DNA of 64,000 bases. It comes from Burkholderia sp. lig30 (GTDB lineage: Bacteria > Pseudomonadota > Gammaproteobacteria > Burkholderiales > Burkholderiaceae). Location: NCBI RefSeq assembly GCF_000687455.2, contig NZ_JGVW01000052.1, positions 62,001-126,000 of the forward strand. The letters are read 5' to 3'. The notes under the pieces are model-generated. The model was not told the DNA's origin and made no database searches. It saw nothing but the letters and a program-made list of their open reading frames with translations. The position numbers and the translations under genes were made by a program. Shown piece by piece: positions 46,271 to 54,080 of this stretch (positions within the stretch are counted from its first letter, which is position 1; each line of letters opens with the position of its first letter).

Positions 46271-47554
46271 TCAGGCCGGCACGCCGACCGTTTCCTTCAG
46301 CACTTCTTCCAGGATGCCGAGCGCTTCGTTGAACACGGCGTCAGGAATCGTGAGGGGGAACAGGAACCGTACCACGTTCGAGTAGACGCCGCAGACGAGC
46401 AGCAGCAGACCGCGCTCGAGCGCACGCGCCTGCACGCGCTTCGTGAAGTCGGCATCCGGCTCGCCGGTGCCCGGCTTCACGAATTCGACCGCGACCATCG
46501 CGCCCGGGCCACGCACGTCGGCGATCTGCGGCACGTCGGCCTTCAGCGCGTTCAGCTTCGCCTTCAGCGTGTCGCCGAGCGTCGTCGCGCGATCGCAGAG
46601 CTTTTCCTCGTCGATGATGTCGAGCACGGCGTGCGCTGCCGCGACGGCCAGCGGGTTGCCCGCGTAGGTGCCGCCGAGACCGCCGGGCGCTGCTGCGTCC
46701 ATCAGGTCGGCGCGGCCGACGACGCCCGACAGCGGCATGCCGCCGGCCAGGCTCTTCGCCATCGTCATCAGGTCGGCGAGCACGTCGTACTGCTGCATCG
46801 CGAACAGCTTGCCGGTACGCGCGAAGCCGGTCTGGACTTCGTCGGCGATCAGCAGGATGCCGTGTTCGTTACAGATCTTGCGCAGCGCGCGCACGAAATC
46901 CGCCGGTGCCGGCACGAAACCGCCTTCGCCCTGGACCGGTTCGAAGATGATCGCGGCAACGCGCTTCGGATCGATGTCGGCCTTGAACAGCGACTCGATC
47001 GCCTTCAGCGAATCGGCGGTCGTCACGCCGTGCAGCGGGTTCGGGAACGGTGCGTGGTACACGTCGCCCGGGAACGGACCGAAGTTGATCTTGTACGGCG
47101 CGACCTTGCCGGTCAGTGCCATGCCCATCATCGTGCGGCCGTGGAAGCCGCCCGCGAATGCGATGACGCCCGGACGGCCCGTCGCGGCGCGCGCGATCTT
47201 GATCGCGTTCTCGACGGCTTCGGCGCCGGTCGTGAAGAACGCGGTCTTCTTCGGGTAGTCGCCCGGCGCGCGCTGGTTGATCTTTTCTGCCAGCTCGACG
47301 TACGACGCGTACGGCACGATCTGGTATGCGGTATGCGTGAACTGGTCGAGTTGCTCGGCAATTGCCTTGACGATCTTCGGGTGGCGATGGCCGGTGTTCA
47401 GCACGGCGATGCCGGCGGCGAAATCGATAAAGCGACGGCCCTCGACGTCCCACAGCTCGGCATTCTCGGCACGTGCTGCGTAGAAATCGCACATCACGCC
47501 GACGCCGCGCGGGGTGGCGGCGTTCTTGCGTGCCTGCAGGTCGGCATTCTTCAC
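46271..47554 (-). CDS. gabT: 4-aminobutyrate aminotransferase
   Basis: PLP aminotransferase of 427 aa moving the amino group of GABA to 2-oxoglutarate. Schiff-base Lys 267 (TMAKSLAGGMPL), Asp 238 (LLIADEVQTGFARTG), and the GGFHGRTMM and FEPVQGEGGF motifs are present. I prefer the GTG start at 47554: GGAG lies 6 bases before it, whereas the in-frame ATG at 47560 directly abuts GGAG, too close to work. The resulting N-terminus MKNADLQARKNAATPRG matches family length. First gene of gabT-gabD, divergent from gabR. Confidence 0.95.
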   Translation of the reverse strand: MKNADLQARKNAATPRGVGVMCDFYAARAENAELWDVEGRRFIDFAAGIAVLNTGHRHPKIVKAIAEQLDQFTHTAYQIVPYASYVELAEKINQRAPGDYPKKTAFFTTGAEAVENAIKIARAATGRPGVIAFAGGFHGRTMMGMALTGKVAPYKINFGPFPGDVYHAPFPNPLHGVTTADSLKAIESLFKADIDPKRVAAIIFEPVQGEGGFVPAPADFVRALRKICNEHGILLIADEVQTGFARTGKLFAMQQYDVLADLMTMAKSLAGGMPLSGVVGRADLMDAAAPGGLGGTYAGNPLAVAAAHAVLDIIDEEKLCDRATTLGDTLKAKLNALKADVPQIADVRGPGAMVAVEFVKPGTGEPDADFTKRVQARALERGLLLLVCGVYSNVVRFLFPLTIPDAVFNEALGILEEVLKETVGVPA

Positions 47555-47623
47555 GATCATCTCCTTGATGTTCCAATCAGGTTGGTAGGGGAATCGGGTG
47601 CGCTCCGGCAACCCATGGAGGCG

Positions 47624-47657
47624 ACTATAATCACATTTGGCTCTGGCAATCAGAGCC
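47624..47657. promoter_or_regulatory. GabR operator/promoter region
   Basis: The perfect inverted repeat GGCTCTG-GCAAT-CAGAGCC (47639-47657) and a further GGAGCC copy at 47675-47680 lie between gabT and gabR. TATAAT (47626-47631, plus strand) could serve gabR, and the overlapping minus-strand TATAGT (47624-47629) could serve gabT. Repeats at such spacing fit the two-site binding of MocR/GabR dimers. Confidence 0.6.
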
Positions 47658-47684
47658 ATTTCAATAAATATATAGGAGCCAATT

Positions 47685-49187
47685 ATGCGGGCGAGCGTGT
47701 TGTCGGACTGGCTGGCACAGCGCCTCGTGCGGGGCAACGAGCAACCGATCTACCGGCAGCTGCACCGGCTGCTGCAGCACGCGATCCTGTCGCGCGAGCT
47801 GCCGGCCGGCACCCGCGTGCCGTCGTCGCGGCTGCTCGCGGCCGAGCTCGGCATCGCGCGCAACACGGTCACGCAGGTGTATGAACAGCTCGCGCTCGAA
47901 GGCTACGTGACGTCGGCGACCGGCCGCGGCACGTTCGTCGCCGACAGCGCGCCGGACGAGATCGTCGGCGCGCCCGAGGCCGCGCGCCGGGCCGAGGCCA
48001 CCCCGGCAGCGGCGCGGCCGCTGTCCGCGCGCGGTGCGCGCCTGCTCGAGGGCGCGGGCGTGTCGAAGCGGCAGGGCGGCGCGTTCATGCCCGGCGTGCC
48101 CGACATGTCGCGGTTTCCCGCGCGGGTGTGGATGCGCCTGCACAACAAGTACTGGCGGCGCCTGCGCCCCGATTTGCTGACCTATGCGCCGGGCGGCGGC
48201 CTCGCGCTGTTGCGCGAGGCGCTCGCCGACTACCTGCGCACGTCGCGCTCGGTGCGCTGCACGCCGGAGCAGATCATCATCACGACCGGCATCCACCAGT
48301 CGATCGACCTCGCCGTGCGCCTGTTGACCGATCCGGGCGACGCGATCTGGACCGAGGACCCGTGCTACTGGGGCGTGCGCAGCGTGCTGAACGTGTCGGG
48401 CCTGACCACGCGGCCGATTCCGGTCGACGACGAGGGCATCGCGCCGTCCGCCGCCGATCTGGCCGAGCCGCCGAAGCTGATGCTCGTCACGCCGTCGCAC
48501 CAGTATCCGCTCGGCATGGTGATGAGCCTCGCGCGGCGCCGGATGCTGCTTGAATACGCGCGGCAGCACCGCTGCTGGATCATCGAGGACGACTACGACA
48601 GCGAGTTCCGCTACGGCAGCCGGCCGCTCGCGTCGCTGCAGGGCCTCGACGACACCGGGCAGGTGATCTATGTCGGCAGTTTCGGCAAGACCTTGTTCCC
48701 GGGGCTGCGGGTCGGCTATCTGGTCGCGCCGGAGCCGCTCGCCGAGAGCTTCGCGACGGCGAGCGCGGAGCTGTACCGCGAGGGGCAGCTGCTGCAGCAG
48801 GCGGTGCTCGCGGAGTTCATTGCGGAGGGCCACTTCGTGTCGCATATCCGCAAGATGCGCACGTTGTACGGGCAGCGCCGCGAGATGCTGCTCGACGTGC
48901 TCGCGCGCCGGTACGGCGACGCGCTGCCGGCGGCGGGCGGCGACGCGGGGCTGCATCTCGTGATCCGGCTGCCCGACGGCGCCGACGATCGCGCGGTCGC
49001 GCAGGCGGCGCTCGAGCGCAACATCGTCGTGCGGGCGCTGTCCGGGTATTACGAGGCGCATTCGCGCGCGCAGCCGGGATTGCTGCTCGGGTATGCATGC
49101 GTGCCGGAGGAACAGATCGCCGGTGCGTTCGGCACGCTGGCCGAGGCGATCGACGAGCGGGGATTCTCGCTCGCGGCAGCGGCCTGA
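47685..49187 (+). CDS. gabR: GabR, MocR-type PLP-dependent regulator
   Basis: Regulator of 500 aa fusing a GntR-type winged helix (about residues 20-85: YRQLHRLLQHAILSRELPAG, AAELGIARNTVTQVYEQLAL) to a class I aminotransferase-like domain. The PLP Lys is 335 in VGSFGKTLFPGLRVGYL; DDYDSEFRY and the Tyr/Asp cofactor residues are kept. GabR proteins bind PLP and GABA and activate gabTD while repressing themselves. Divergence from gabT-gabD and the inverted repeat between them support this role. GGAGCC precedes the ATG. Confidence 0.93.
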   Translation: MRASVLSDWLAQRLVRGNEQPIYRQLHRLLQHAILSRELPAGTRVPSSRLLAAELGIARNTVTQVYEQLALEGYVTSATGRGTFVADSAPDEIVGAPEAARRAEATPAAARPLSARGARLLEGAGVSKRQGGAFMPGVPDMSRFPARVWMRLHNKYWRRLRPDLLTYAPGGGLALLREALADYLRTSRSVRCTPEQIIITTGIHQSIDLAVRLLTDPGDAIWTEDPCYWGVRSVLNVSGLTTRPIPVDDEGIAPSAADLAEPPKLMLVTPSHQYPLGMVMSLARRRMLLEYARQHRCWIIEDDYDSEFRYGSRPLASLQGLDDTGQVIYVGSFGKTLFPGLRVGYLVAPEPLAESFATASAELYREGQLLQQAVLAEFIAEGHFVSHIRKMRTLYGQRREMLLDVLARRYGDALPAAGGDAGLHLVIRLPDGADDRAVAQAALERNIVVRALSGYYEAHSRAQPGLLLGYACVPEEQIAGAFGTLAEAIDERGFSLAAAA

Positions 49188-49253
49188 AACGGCTGCGCGC
49201 GCCGGCGCGGAATTGCCGATAATAGTGTGCTGTATTTCAACCGGATGCCGACG

Positions 49254-50318
49254 ATGACCGAAGCCACGCAAACCCCGCCCGCCGTTCCGCGCCTCACGAG
49301 CCTGTCGCACGGAGGCGGCTGCGGCTGCAAGATCGCGCCGGGCGTGCTGTCCGAGCTGCTCAGGCGCGCGACGCCGCCCGCGCTGTTTCCCGATCTGCTC
49401 GTCGGCACCGAGACGTCCGACGACGCGGCGGTCTACCGCCTGAACGACCAGCAGGCGATCGTCGCGACCACCGATTTCTTCATGCCGATCGTCGACGATC
49501 CGTTCGACTTCGGCCGCATCGCGGCGACCAACGCGCTGTCCGACGTGTATGCGATGGGCGGCAAGCCGATCCTCGCGCTCGCGCTGGTCGGGATGCCGAT
49601 CAACGTGCTGCCGCACGAGACGATCGCGGCGGTGCTGCGCGGCGGCGAGTCGGTCTGCGCGGAAGCGGGCATCCCGGTCGCGGGCGGCCATTCGATCGAC
49701 TCCGTCGAGCCGATCTACGGCCTTGCGGCGATCGGCGTCGTGCATCCCGATCGCGTGAAGCGCAACGCGGCCGCGCGCGCGGGCGACGTGCTGATCCTCG
49801 GCAAGCCGCTCGGCGTCGGCGTACTGTCGGCGGCGCTCAAGAAGAACCGGCTCGATGCGGCCGGCTACGCGCAAATGATCGCGACGACGACCAAGCTGAA
49901 CCGCCCCGGCGCCGAGCTGGCCGGCTTGCCCGGCGTGCATGCGCTGACCGACGTGACGGGCTTCGGGCTGCTCGGCCACACGCTGGAGCTGGCGCGCGGC
50001 GCGGGCCTGACCGCGCGCGTGCGCTACGCGGCGCTGCCGTGGCTCGCGGGCGTCGAGGCGTTCGCGGCGGACGGCGTCGTCACCGGCGCGTCGGGGCGCA
50101 ACTGGGCGGCCTACGGCGCCGACGTGGGGCTCTCGGACGGCCTGCCGGCCGTCGCGCAGGCGTTGCTGACCGATCCGCAGACATCCGGCGGCCTGCTCGT
50201 CGCGTGCGCGCCGGAAGCGGTCGACGACGTGCTCGCGTGTTTCAATGCCGACGGTTTCGATCGCGCGGCGGTGATCGGCGAGATGGCGGACGGCCCGGCG
50301 CGCGTCGAGGTTATTTGA
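49254..50318 (+). CDS. selD: Selenide, water dikinase
   Basis: Makes selenophosphate from selenide and ATP for selenocysteine and selenouridine synthesis. 354 aa from the chosen start. The N-terminal catalytic loop SHGGGCGCK gives Cys 23 and Lys 26, matching E. coli Cys 17 and Lys 20; the active residue is a normal Cys codon. ATP-site motifs follow: TSDDAAVYRL, TTDFFMPIVDDPFDFGRIAA, NALSDVYAMGGKP and GGHSIDS. ATG 49245 is an alternative start; neither has a strong ribosome site. No selA, selB, selC or mnmH is in the window. Confidence 0.95.
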   Translation: MTEATQTPPAVPRLTSLSHGGGCGCKIAPGVLSELLRRATPPALFPDLLVGTETSDDAAVYRLNDQQAIVATTDFFMPIVDDPFDFGRIAATNALSDVYAMGGKPILALALVGMPINVLPHETIAAVLRGGESVCAEAGIPVAGGHSIDSVEPIYGLAAIGVVHPDRVKRNAAARAGDVLILGKPLGVGVLSAALKKNRLDAAGYAQMIATTTKLNRPGAELAGLPGVHALTDVTGFGLLGHTLELARGAGLTARVRYAALPWLAGVEAFAADGVVTGASGRNWAAYGADVGLSDGLPAVAQALLTDPQTSGGLLVACAPEAVDDVLACFNADGFDRAAVIGEMADGPARVEVI

Positions 50319-50323
50319 CGCGT

Positions 50324-50351
50324 TTGCCGCAAACGGCATACCCGCTAGAAT
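50324..50351 (+). promoter_or_regulatory. Promoter of the LysE-type exporter gene
   Basis: TTGCCG (50324-50329), 16 bases, TAGAAT (50346-50351), 31 bases before the ATG. The -35 overlaps a small perfect palindrome GTTTG-CCG-CAAAC. The exporter is thus probably expressed apart from selD. Confidence 0.6.
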
Positions 50352-50382
50352 CGTCGTTTTATCCGATGAATGGCGATTCCGG

Positions 50383-50973
50383 ATGAACGACTTCCTGTTC
50401 GGGCTGATGATCGCGCTGTCGGTCGGGCCCGTCGCGTTGATGATCGCGAACTACGGCATGCATGCCGGCGCGGCGAGCGGCGTGCGCGCGGCGGTGGGCG
50501 TCGCGACGGCCGACGGCTGCTACGCGGTCGTCGCCTTCACGATCGGCGCAGTGCTCGCGGGCACGCTCGCCGCGCACCTGCCGCTGTTCCGCCTGGTCGG
50601 CGCGCTCGTGCTGCTCGCAATGGGCGCGCGCATGCTGTGGCAGGCGCTGAGGGATCGCCGCCGCACGCTCGACGGCGCGGCACCCGCGCCCGGCAGCCGG
50701 CCGTTCACGTCGATGTTCTTCGTCACGCTCGCCAATCCGCTCACGATCCTGCTGTTCTACGGCTACGCGGCCGCGTCCGCCGCCGTGCATCGGCATTGGT
50801 TGCTCGGCGCCGCATGCGTGTTCACGGGCAGCCTGACCGGGCAACTCGTGTTCGCGTTCGGCGGCAGCGCGATCGGCCGCCTCGTCAAGTCGCCGGTGTG
50901 GCTCGCGGCGAGCCACGTCGCGGCCGCGCTCGTCGTGCTCGGCTACGGCGTCGCCGGTCTCGCGCGGCTCTGA
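50383..50973 (+). CDS. LysE/RhtB family amino acid exporter
   Basis: Inner-membrane protein of 196 aa with six hydrophobic helices. LysE signatures: LMIALSVGPVALMIANYGM in helix 1 with the GP pair, GVATADGCYAVVAF, and TLANPLTILLFYGY in the second half. Members export lysine, arginine, threonine, homoserine or related metabolites; the sequence does not decide. It lies 64 bases behind selD with its own promoter. An ArgP-type regulator exists elsewhere in the window, but a link is speculation. Confidence 0.9.
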   Translation: MNDFLFGLMIALSVGPVALMIANYGMHAGAASGVRAAVGVATADGCYAVVAFTIGAVLAGTLAAHLPLFRLVGALVLLAMGARMLWQALRDRRRTLDGAAPAPGSRPFTSMFFVTLANPLTILLFYGYAAASAAVHRHWLLGAACVFTGSLTGQLVFAFGGSAIGRLVKSPVWLAASHVAAALVVLGYGVAGLARL

Positions 50974-51056
50974 ACCGCCGCGCGGCGCATCGTGCGGCCT
51001 GCGTCAACCGTTCGCGCTGATTCGCTCAACGTCGTACCTGTCGATAAGGAATGCCG

Positions 51057-52178
51057 ATGCTGATTCGCTCGATGATGGGCGCCGCCGCGCTCTCGCTCGC
51101 CGCCTGCACGACCGCGCCGCCGGCCGCGTCATCGCTCACGCCATCGCCCGCGTCATCGCTCACGCCATCGCTCACGCCATCGGTCGCGCCGCAGGACGGC
51201 GCGAGCACGGTGTCCGCCGCCGCGCCGGGCCGCCCGGTCAAGGTGATGATCGTCACGATGTTCGCGCCGGAGGGGCAGGCGTGGCTCGATCGCCTCGGCC
51301 CGTGGCAAGCGGTGGCCGTGCCGGGCCTGTCGCCCGATTACCCGGCGGTGCGCTGCAACCTTCAGGACGTATGCGTCGTCACGACCGGCATGGGCTATGC
51401 GAACGCCGCCGCATCGACGATGGCGCTGACGTTCTCGACGCAATTCGATCTGCGCCGCACATATTTCCTGATTTCCGGCATTGCCGGCGTCGATCCCGCG
51501 CAGGGCACGCTCGGTTCCGCCGCTTGGGCGACGTATCTGGTCGACTTCGGCCTGCAATGGGAGCTCGATGCGCGCGAGCGTCCGGCCGGCTGGCCGACCG
51601 GCTATCTCGGCATCAACACGAAGCGGCCCGCCGACAAGCCACCGCTCGACTACCGCACCGAGGTGTTCCGGCTGAACGCGCAACTGGCCGACGCCGCCTA
51701 CGCGTTGTCGCGCGACGTGGCGCTCGCCGACAGCGCGCAGGCGCAGGCCGCGCGCGCGAAATTCGACTACGCGCCCGCGAACCGGCCGCCGGCCGTGATC
51801 CGCTGCGACACGTTGTCGGGCAATACGTGGTTTTCCGGCACGCGGCTCGGCGAACGGGCGCGGCAGTGGATGAAGCTTCTGACCGACGGCCAGGGCACCT
51901 ACTGCATGACCGCGCAGGAGGACAACGCGACCTTCGAGGCGCTCAAGCGCGCGGCGAGCGTGCGGCGCGTCGATCTCGCGCGGGTCGCGGTGCTGCGCAC
52001 CGGTTCGGATTTCGACCGGCCGCACCGCGGCCAGACGAGTGCCGACAACTTGCTGAATTACGCGGCGCAGGGCGGGTTCGCTCCGGCGACCGAGAACCTG
52101 TACCGGGCGGGCAACCCGCTGGTGCAGGAGATCGTCACGCACTGGGACGCGTGGCGCGATGGCGTGCCACCGCGTTGA
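51057..52178 (+). CDS. Purine nucleoside permease (NUP) family lipoprotein
   Basis: Protein of 373 aa. Signal sequence ends in a lipobox LSLAAC with Cys 17. A Ser/Thr/Pro linker made of repeated TPS units (residues about 25-46) joins it to the NUP domain, which has a nucleoside phosphorylase-like fold: VMIVTMFAPEGQAWLDRL, GMGYANAAASTMAL, FLISGIAGVDPAQGTLGSAAW, CDTLSGNTWFSG. Fungal NUP transports purine nucleosides, but bacterial lipoprotein members are more likely periplasmic binding or cleaving proteins. ATG 51057 chosen because AGGA lies 6 bases before it. Not obviously in an operon. Confidence 0.82.
   Translation: MLIRSMMGAAALSLAACTTAPPAASSLTPSPASSLTPSLTPSVAPQDGASTVSAAAPGRPVKVMIVTMFAPEGQAWLDRLGPWQAVAVPGLSPDYPAVRCNLQDVCVVTTGMGYANAAASTMALTFSTQFDLRRTYFLISGIAGVDPAQGTLGSAAWATYLVDFGLQWELDARERPAGWPTGYLGINTKRPADKPPLDYRTEVFRLNAQLADAAYALSRDVALADSAQAQAARAKFDYAPANRPPAVIRCDTLSGNTWFSGTRLGERARQWMKLLTDGQGTYCMTAQEDNATFEALKRAASVRRVDLARVAVLRTGSDFDRPHRGQTSADNLLNYAAQGGFAPATENLYRAGNPLVQEIVTHWDAWRDGVPPR
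51129..51190 (+). repeat. TPS-linker coding repeat in the NUP lipoprotein
   Basis: Imperfect 12-24 base direct repeats (TCATCGCTCACGCCATCGC-type units) encode the SLTPSPASSLTPSLTPS linker. In-frame length change by slippage is likely. Confidence 0.8.
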
Positions 52179-52182
52179 GCGC

Positions 52183-52272
52183 TCAGTGCGACGGCGTGCT
52201 CGAGCGGAAAGGTGTCCAGACCGGGGTGTTGTTATCCCAGTAATCGAGCGGGGAGGGGACGGGTTCGTTCAT
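52183..52272 (-). CDS. Very small protein, 29 aa
   Basis: Open frame of 30 codons beginning MNEPVPSPLDYWDNN and ending in FRSSTPSH, in the gap between the NUP gene and the DUF4148 gene. Composition (Trp, Tyr, Asn, Pro) is unlike the Arg/Ala-rich shadow frames of this genome, which argues that it is real. GGTACC before the ATG is a weak ribosome site. No membrane helix. Function unknown. Confidence 0.45.
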   Translation of the reverse strand: MNEPVPSPLDYWDNNTPVWTPFRSSTPSH

Positions 52273-52378
52273 GTCGGTACCTTGTGAGCGTGAATGACGA
52301 TGGCGGCCGGCTGGTGAAGCCGGGCCGCGCTCGGGGAAGCCGCCGCGCGACGCGATCGGCGTCGGCGAGCGGGTTGCC

Positions 52379-52636
52379 TTACGGCGTCGCGCGATGCGGG
52401 CGCGGCATCATGTCGAGCCCTGACCCATTCGAAGTCGACTTGCGCCCATTCGCGAGCATGCCGTCCTGCTGCGCCTGTACGAGTTCCGCGCGCACTTCGG
52501 CGCGCGTTTTCATGCTCTTGCCGTACCACGACGTGTCGCCGTACGTGCCGGCGTGAACTGCGCCCGCGTCGGCGAAAGCCGGCGCCGAAACCGTGAAGGC
52601 AAGTGCCAGGGCGGCGAGAAGACTGCGGCGATTCAT
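52379..52636 (-). CDS. DUF4148 family exported protein
   Basis: Small periplasmic protein of 85 aa, a family abundant in Burkholderiales and without known function. Signal peptide MNRRSLLAALALAFTVSAPAFA, then the DUF4148 core MKTRAEVRAELVQAQQDGML near residues 42-61. AGGAACAG lies about 8 bases before the ATG. The 5' leader is unusual: two copies of a 34-base hairpin element (see the repeat entry). A promoter TTTATC-N17-TACATT is possible at 52781-52809 on the minus strand. Confidence 0.88.
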   Translation of the reverse strand: MNRRSLLAALALAFTVSAPAFADAGAVHAGTYGDTSWYGKSMKTRAEVRAELVQAQQDGMLANGRKSTSNGSGLDMMPRPHRATP

Positions 52637-52649
52637 GGTGCTGTTCCTG

Positions 52650-52732
52650 TCGACCCCGGTTAGCGCTTTAGCGCTTACTGGGGTCCCATGCAAGGCGGTC
52701 GACCCCGGTTGGCGCTTTGGCGCTTACTGGGG
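52650..52732 (-). repeat. Paired 34-base hairpin repeats in the DUF4148 leader
   Basis: Copies at 52650-52683 and 52699-52732 differ at only 2 of 34 bases and are spaced 49 bases apart. Each folds on itself: CCCCGGTTAGCGC against GCGCTTACTGGGG (11 of 13 pairs, TTTA loop in the first copy). Both lie between the likely transcription start and the ATG at 52636, so the mRNA leader would carry two tandem hairpins, the second ending 14 bases before the start codon. Confidence 0.8.
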
Positions 52733-52906
52733 CACGCGAATTTGTCGATTCGATGCGCGTGCTGCTGCGCGACAGGAACTAATGTAGGGGCTGGCGCCGC
52801 GGCGATAAATCACGCTGCGGCGAATTGAATTGTCTTCCGGGTGGAACAATCGCATTCCGCACCGCCAGTGTGGTCTTGCGAAACCGGCAGTGCGGCGCTC
52901 ACGCCC

Positions 52907-53911
52907 TCACGCGACCCATTCGTTCAGCACCGGCGTGTCGAGCGTCGGCGCGCGCTCCGCGTCCTCGAACGTGCGTTTGCTGCACGTAGCGTCGAGGCTC
53001 TTCTTGCCGCTCAGCAACGGGCAGCGCTCGAAGATTTCCGCGATCCAGTCGACGAACACGCGCACCTTCGGCGACAGATGGCGGCTATGCGGATAGACGA
53101 CCGAGATCGGCATCGGCAGCGGCTTGTAGCCCGGCAGGATTTCCTTGAGCGTGCCGTCGCGCAGGTGCGGCAGCACCATGAACAGCGGCGGCTGGATGAG
53201 GCCGAAGCCCTCGATGCCGCAGGTGACGTACGCGTCCGCGTCGTTGACCGACACGACGCTGTTCATCTTGACTTCCACTTCCTTGCCGTCGATCAGGAAC
53301 GCCCAGTCGAGCGTGCGGCCGGTGCGGCTCGAGAAATAGTTCACCGCCTTGTGCTGGCTCAGGTCCTCGATCGTCTGCGGCTCGCCGTGCTGCGCCAGAT
53401 AGGCGGGTGACGCGACCGACGTGCCCTCGAACAGCCCGACGCGGCGCGCGACGAGCGACGAGTCCTGCAGCGCGCCGACCCGGATCACGCAATCCACGCC
53501 TTCCTGCAGCAGATCGACCGGACGATCCGACAGGCCGAGCTGCAGGTCGATGTCCGGATAGCGCGCATGAAATTCGGTCAACGAAGGAATGACGACCATC
53601 CGCCCGAGCGCGCCCGGCATGTCGACGCGCAGCTTGCCTTGCGGCTTGCGGTTGTTGTTCTGGAAGCTCGCTTCGGTTTCCTCGACGTCCGCGAGGATCC
53701 GCACGCACCGTTCGTAGTACGCGGCGCCGTCGGGTGTGAGCGACAGGCGGCGCGTGGTCCGGTGCATCAGCCGCACGCCGAGGAACGCTTCCAGATTCTG
53801 AATGATCGTCGTGACGGACGCCCGCGGCAGGCTGAGCGTTTCCGCCGCCTTGGTGAAGCTGTTCGTGTCGACGACACGCGTAAACACCTGCATGGCCTGA
53901 AGCCGGTCCAT
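52907..53911 (-). CDS. ceoR: LysR-type regulator CeoR
   Basis: Transcription factor of 334 aa. Winged helix at about 1-60 (FTKAAETLSLPRASVTTIIQ), then the CrgA-like effector domain (VDMPGALGRMVVIPSLTEF, DCVIRVGALQDSSLVARR, VVYPHSRHLSPKVRVFVDWI). It is divergent from llpE-ceoA-ceoB-opcM, the arrangement described for the salicylate-inducible efflux operon of B. cenocepacia. Symbol rests on this context. Start MDRLQAMQVF; preceded by GGAGGTTGTG, a strong ribosome site. Confidence 0.82.
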   Translation of the reverse strand: MDRLQAMQVFTRVVDTNSFTKAAETLSLPRASVTTIIQNLEAFLGVRLMHRTTRRLSLTPDGAAYYERCVRILADVEETEASFQNNNRKPQGKLRVDMPGALGRMVVIPSLTEFHARYPDIDLQLGLSDRPVDLLQEGVDCVIRVGALQDSSLVARRVGLFEGTSVASPAYLAQHGEPQTIEDLSQHKAVNYFSSRTGRTLDWAFLIDGKEVEVKMNSVVSVNDADAYVTCGIEGFGLIQPPLFMVLPHLRDGTLKEILPGYKPLPMPISVVYPHSRHLSPKVRVFVDWIAEIFERCPLLSGKKSLDATCSKRTFEDAERAPTLDTPVLNEWVA

Positions 53912-54080
53912 CACAACCTCCGGGAATGGGAGACGGAACAAACGGGCCGCGGCGCCTCGTAAGCGCACACAACGCGCGATTGTTCAGGGTCTTTGAATTG
54001 TGTTGCCGGATTATAGGCATTTATCCGAATGTCTGCCGGACCCAGAATGCGCTCCATCTCGAAATGGATGCCGCATCGTC

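Noticed and set aside
49215..49222. Perfect GCCGATAA before selD as a sigma-28 -10 box
   Set aside because: The sequence 11 bases upstream is CGCGCGCC, with no resemblance to TAAAGTTT.
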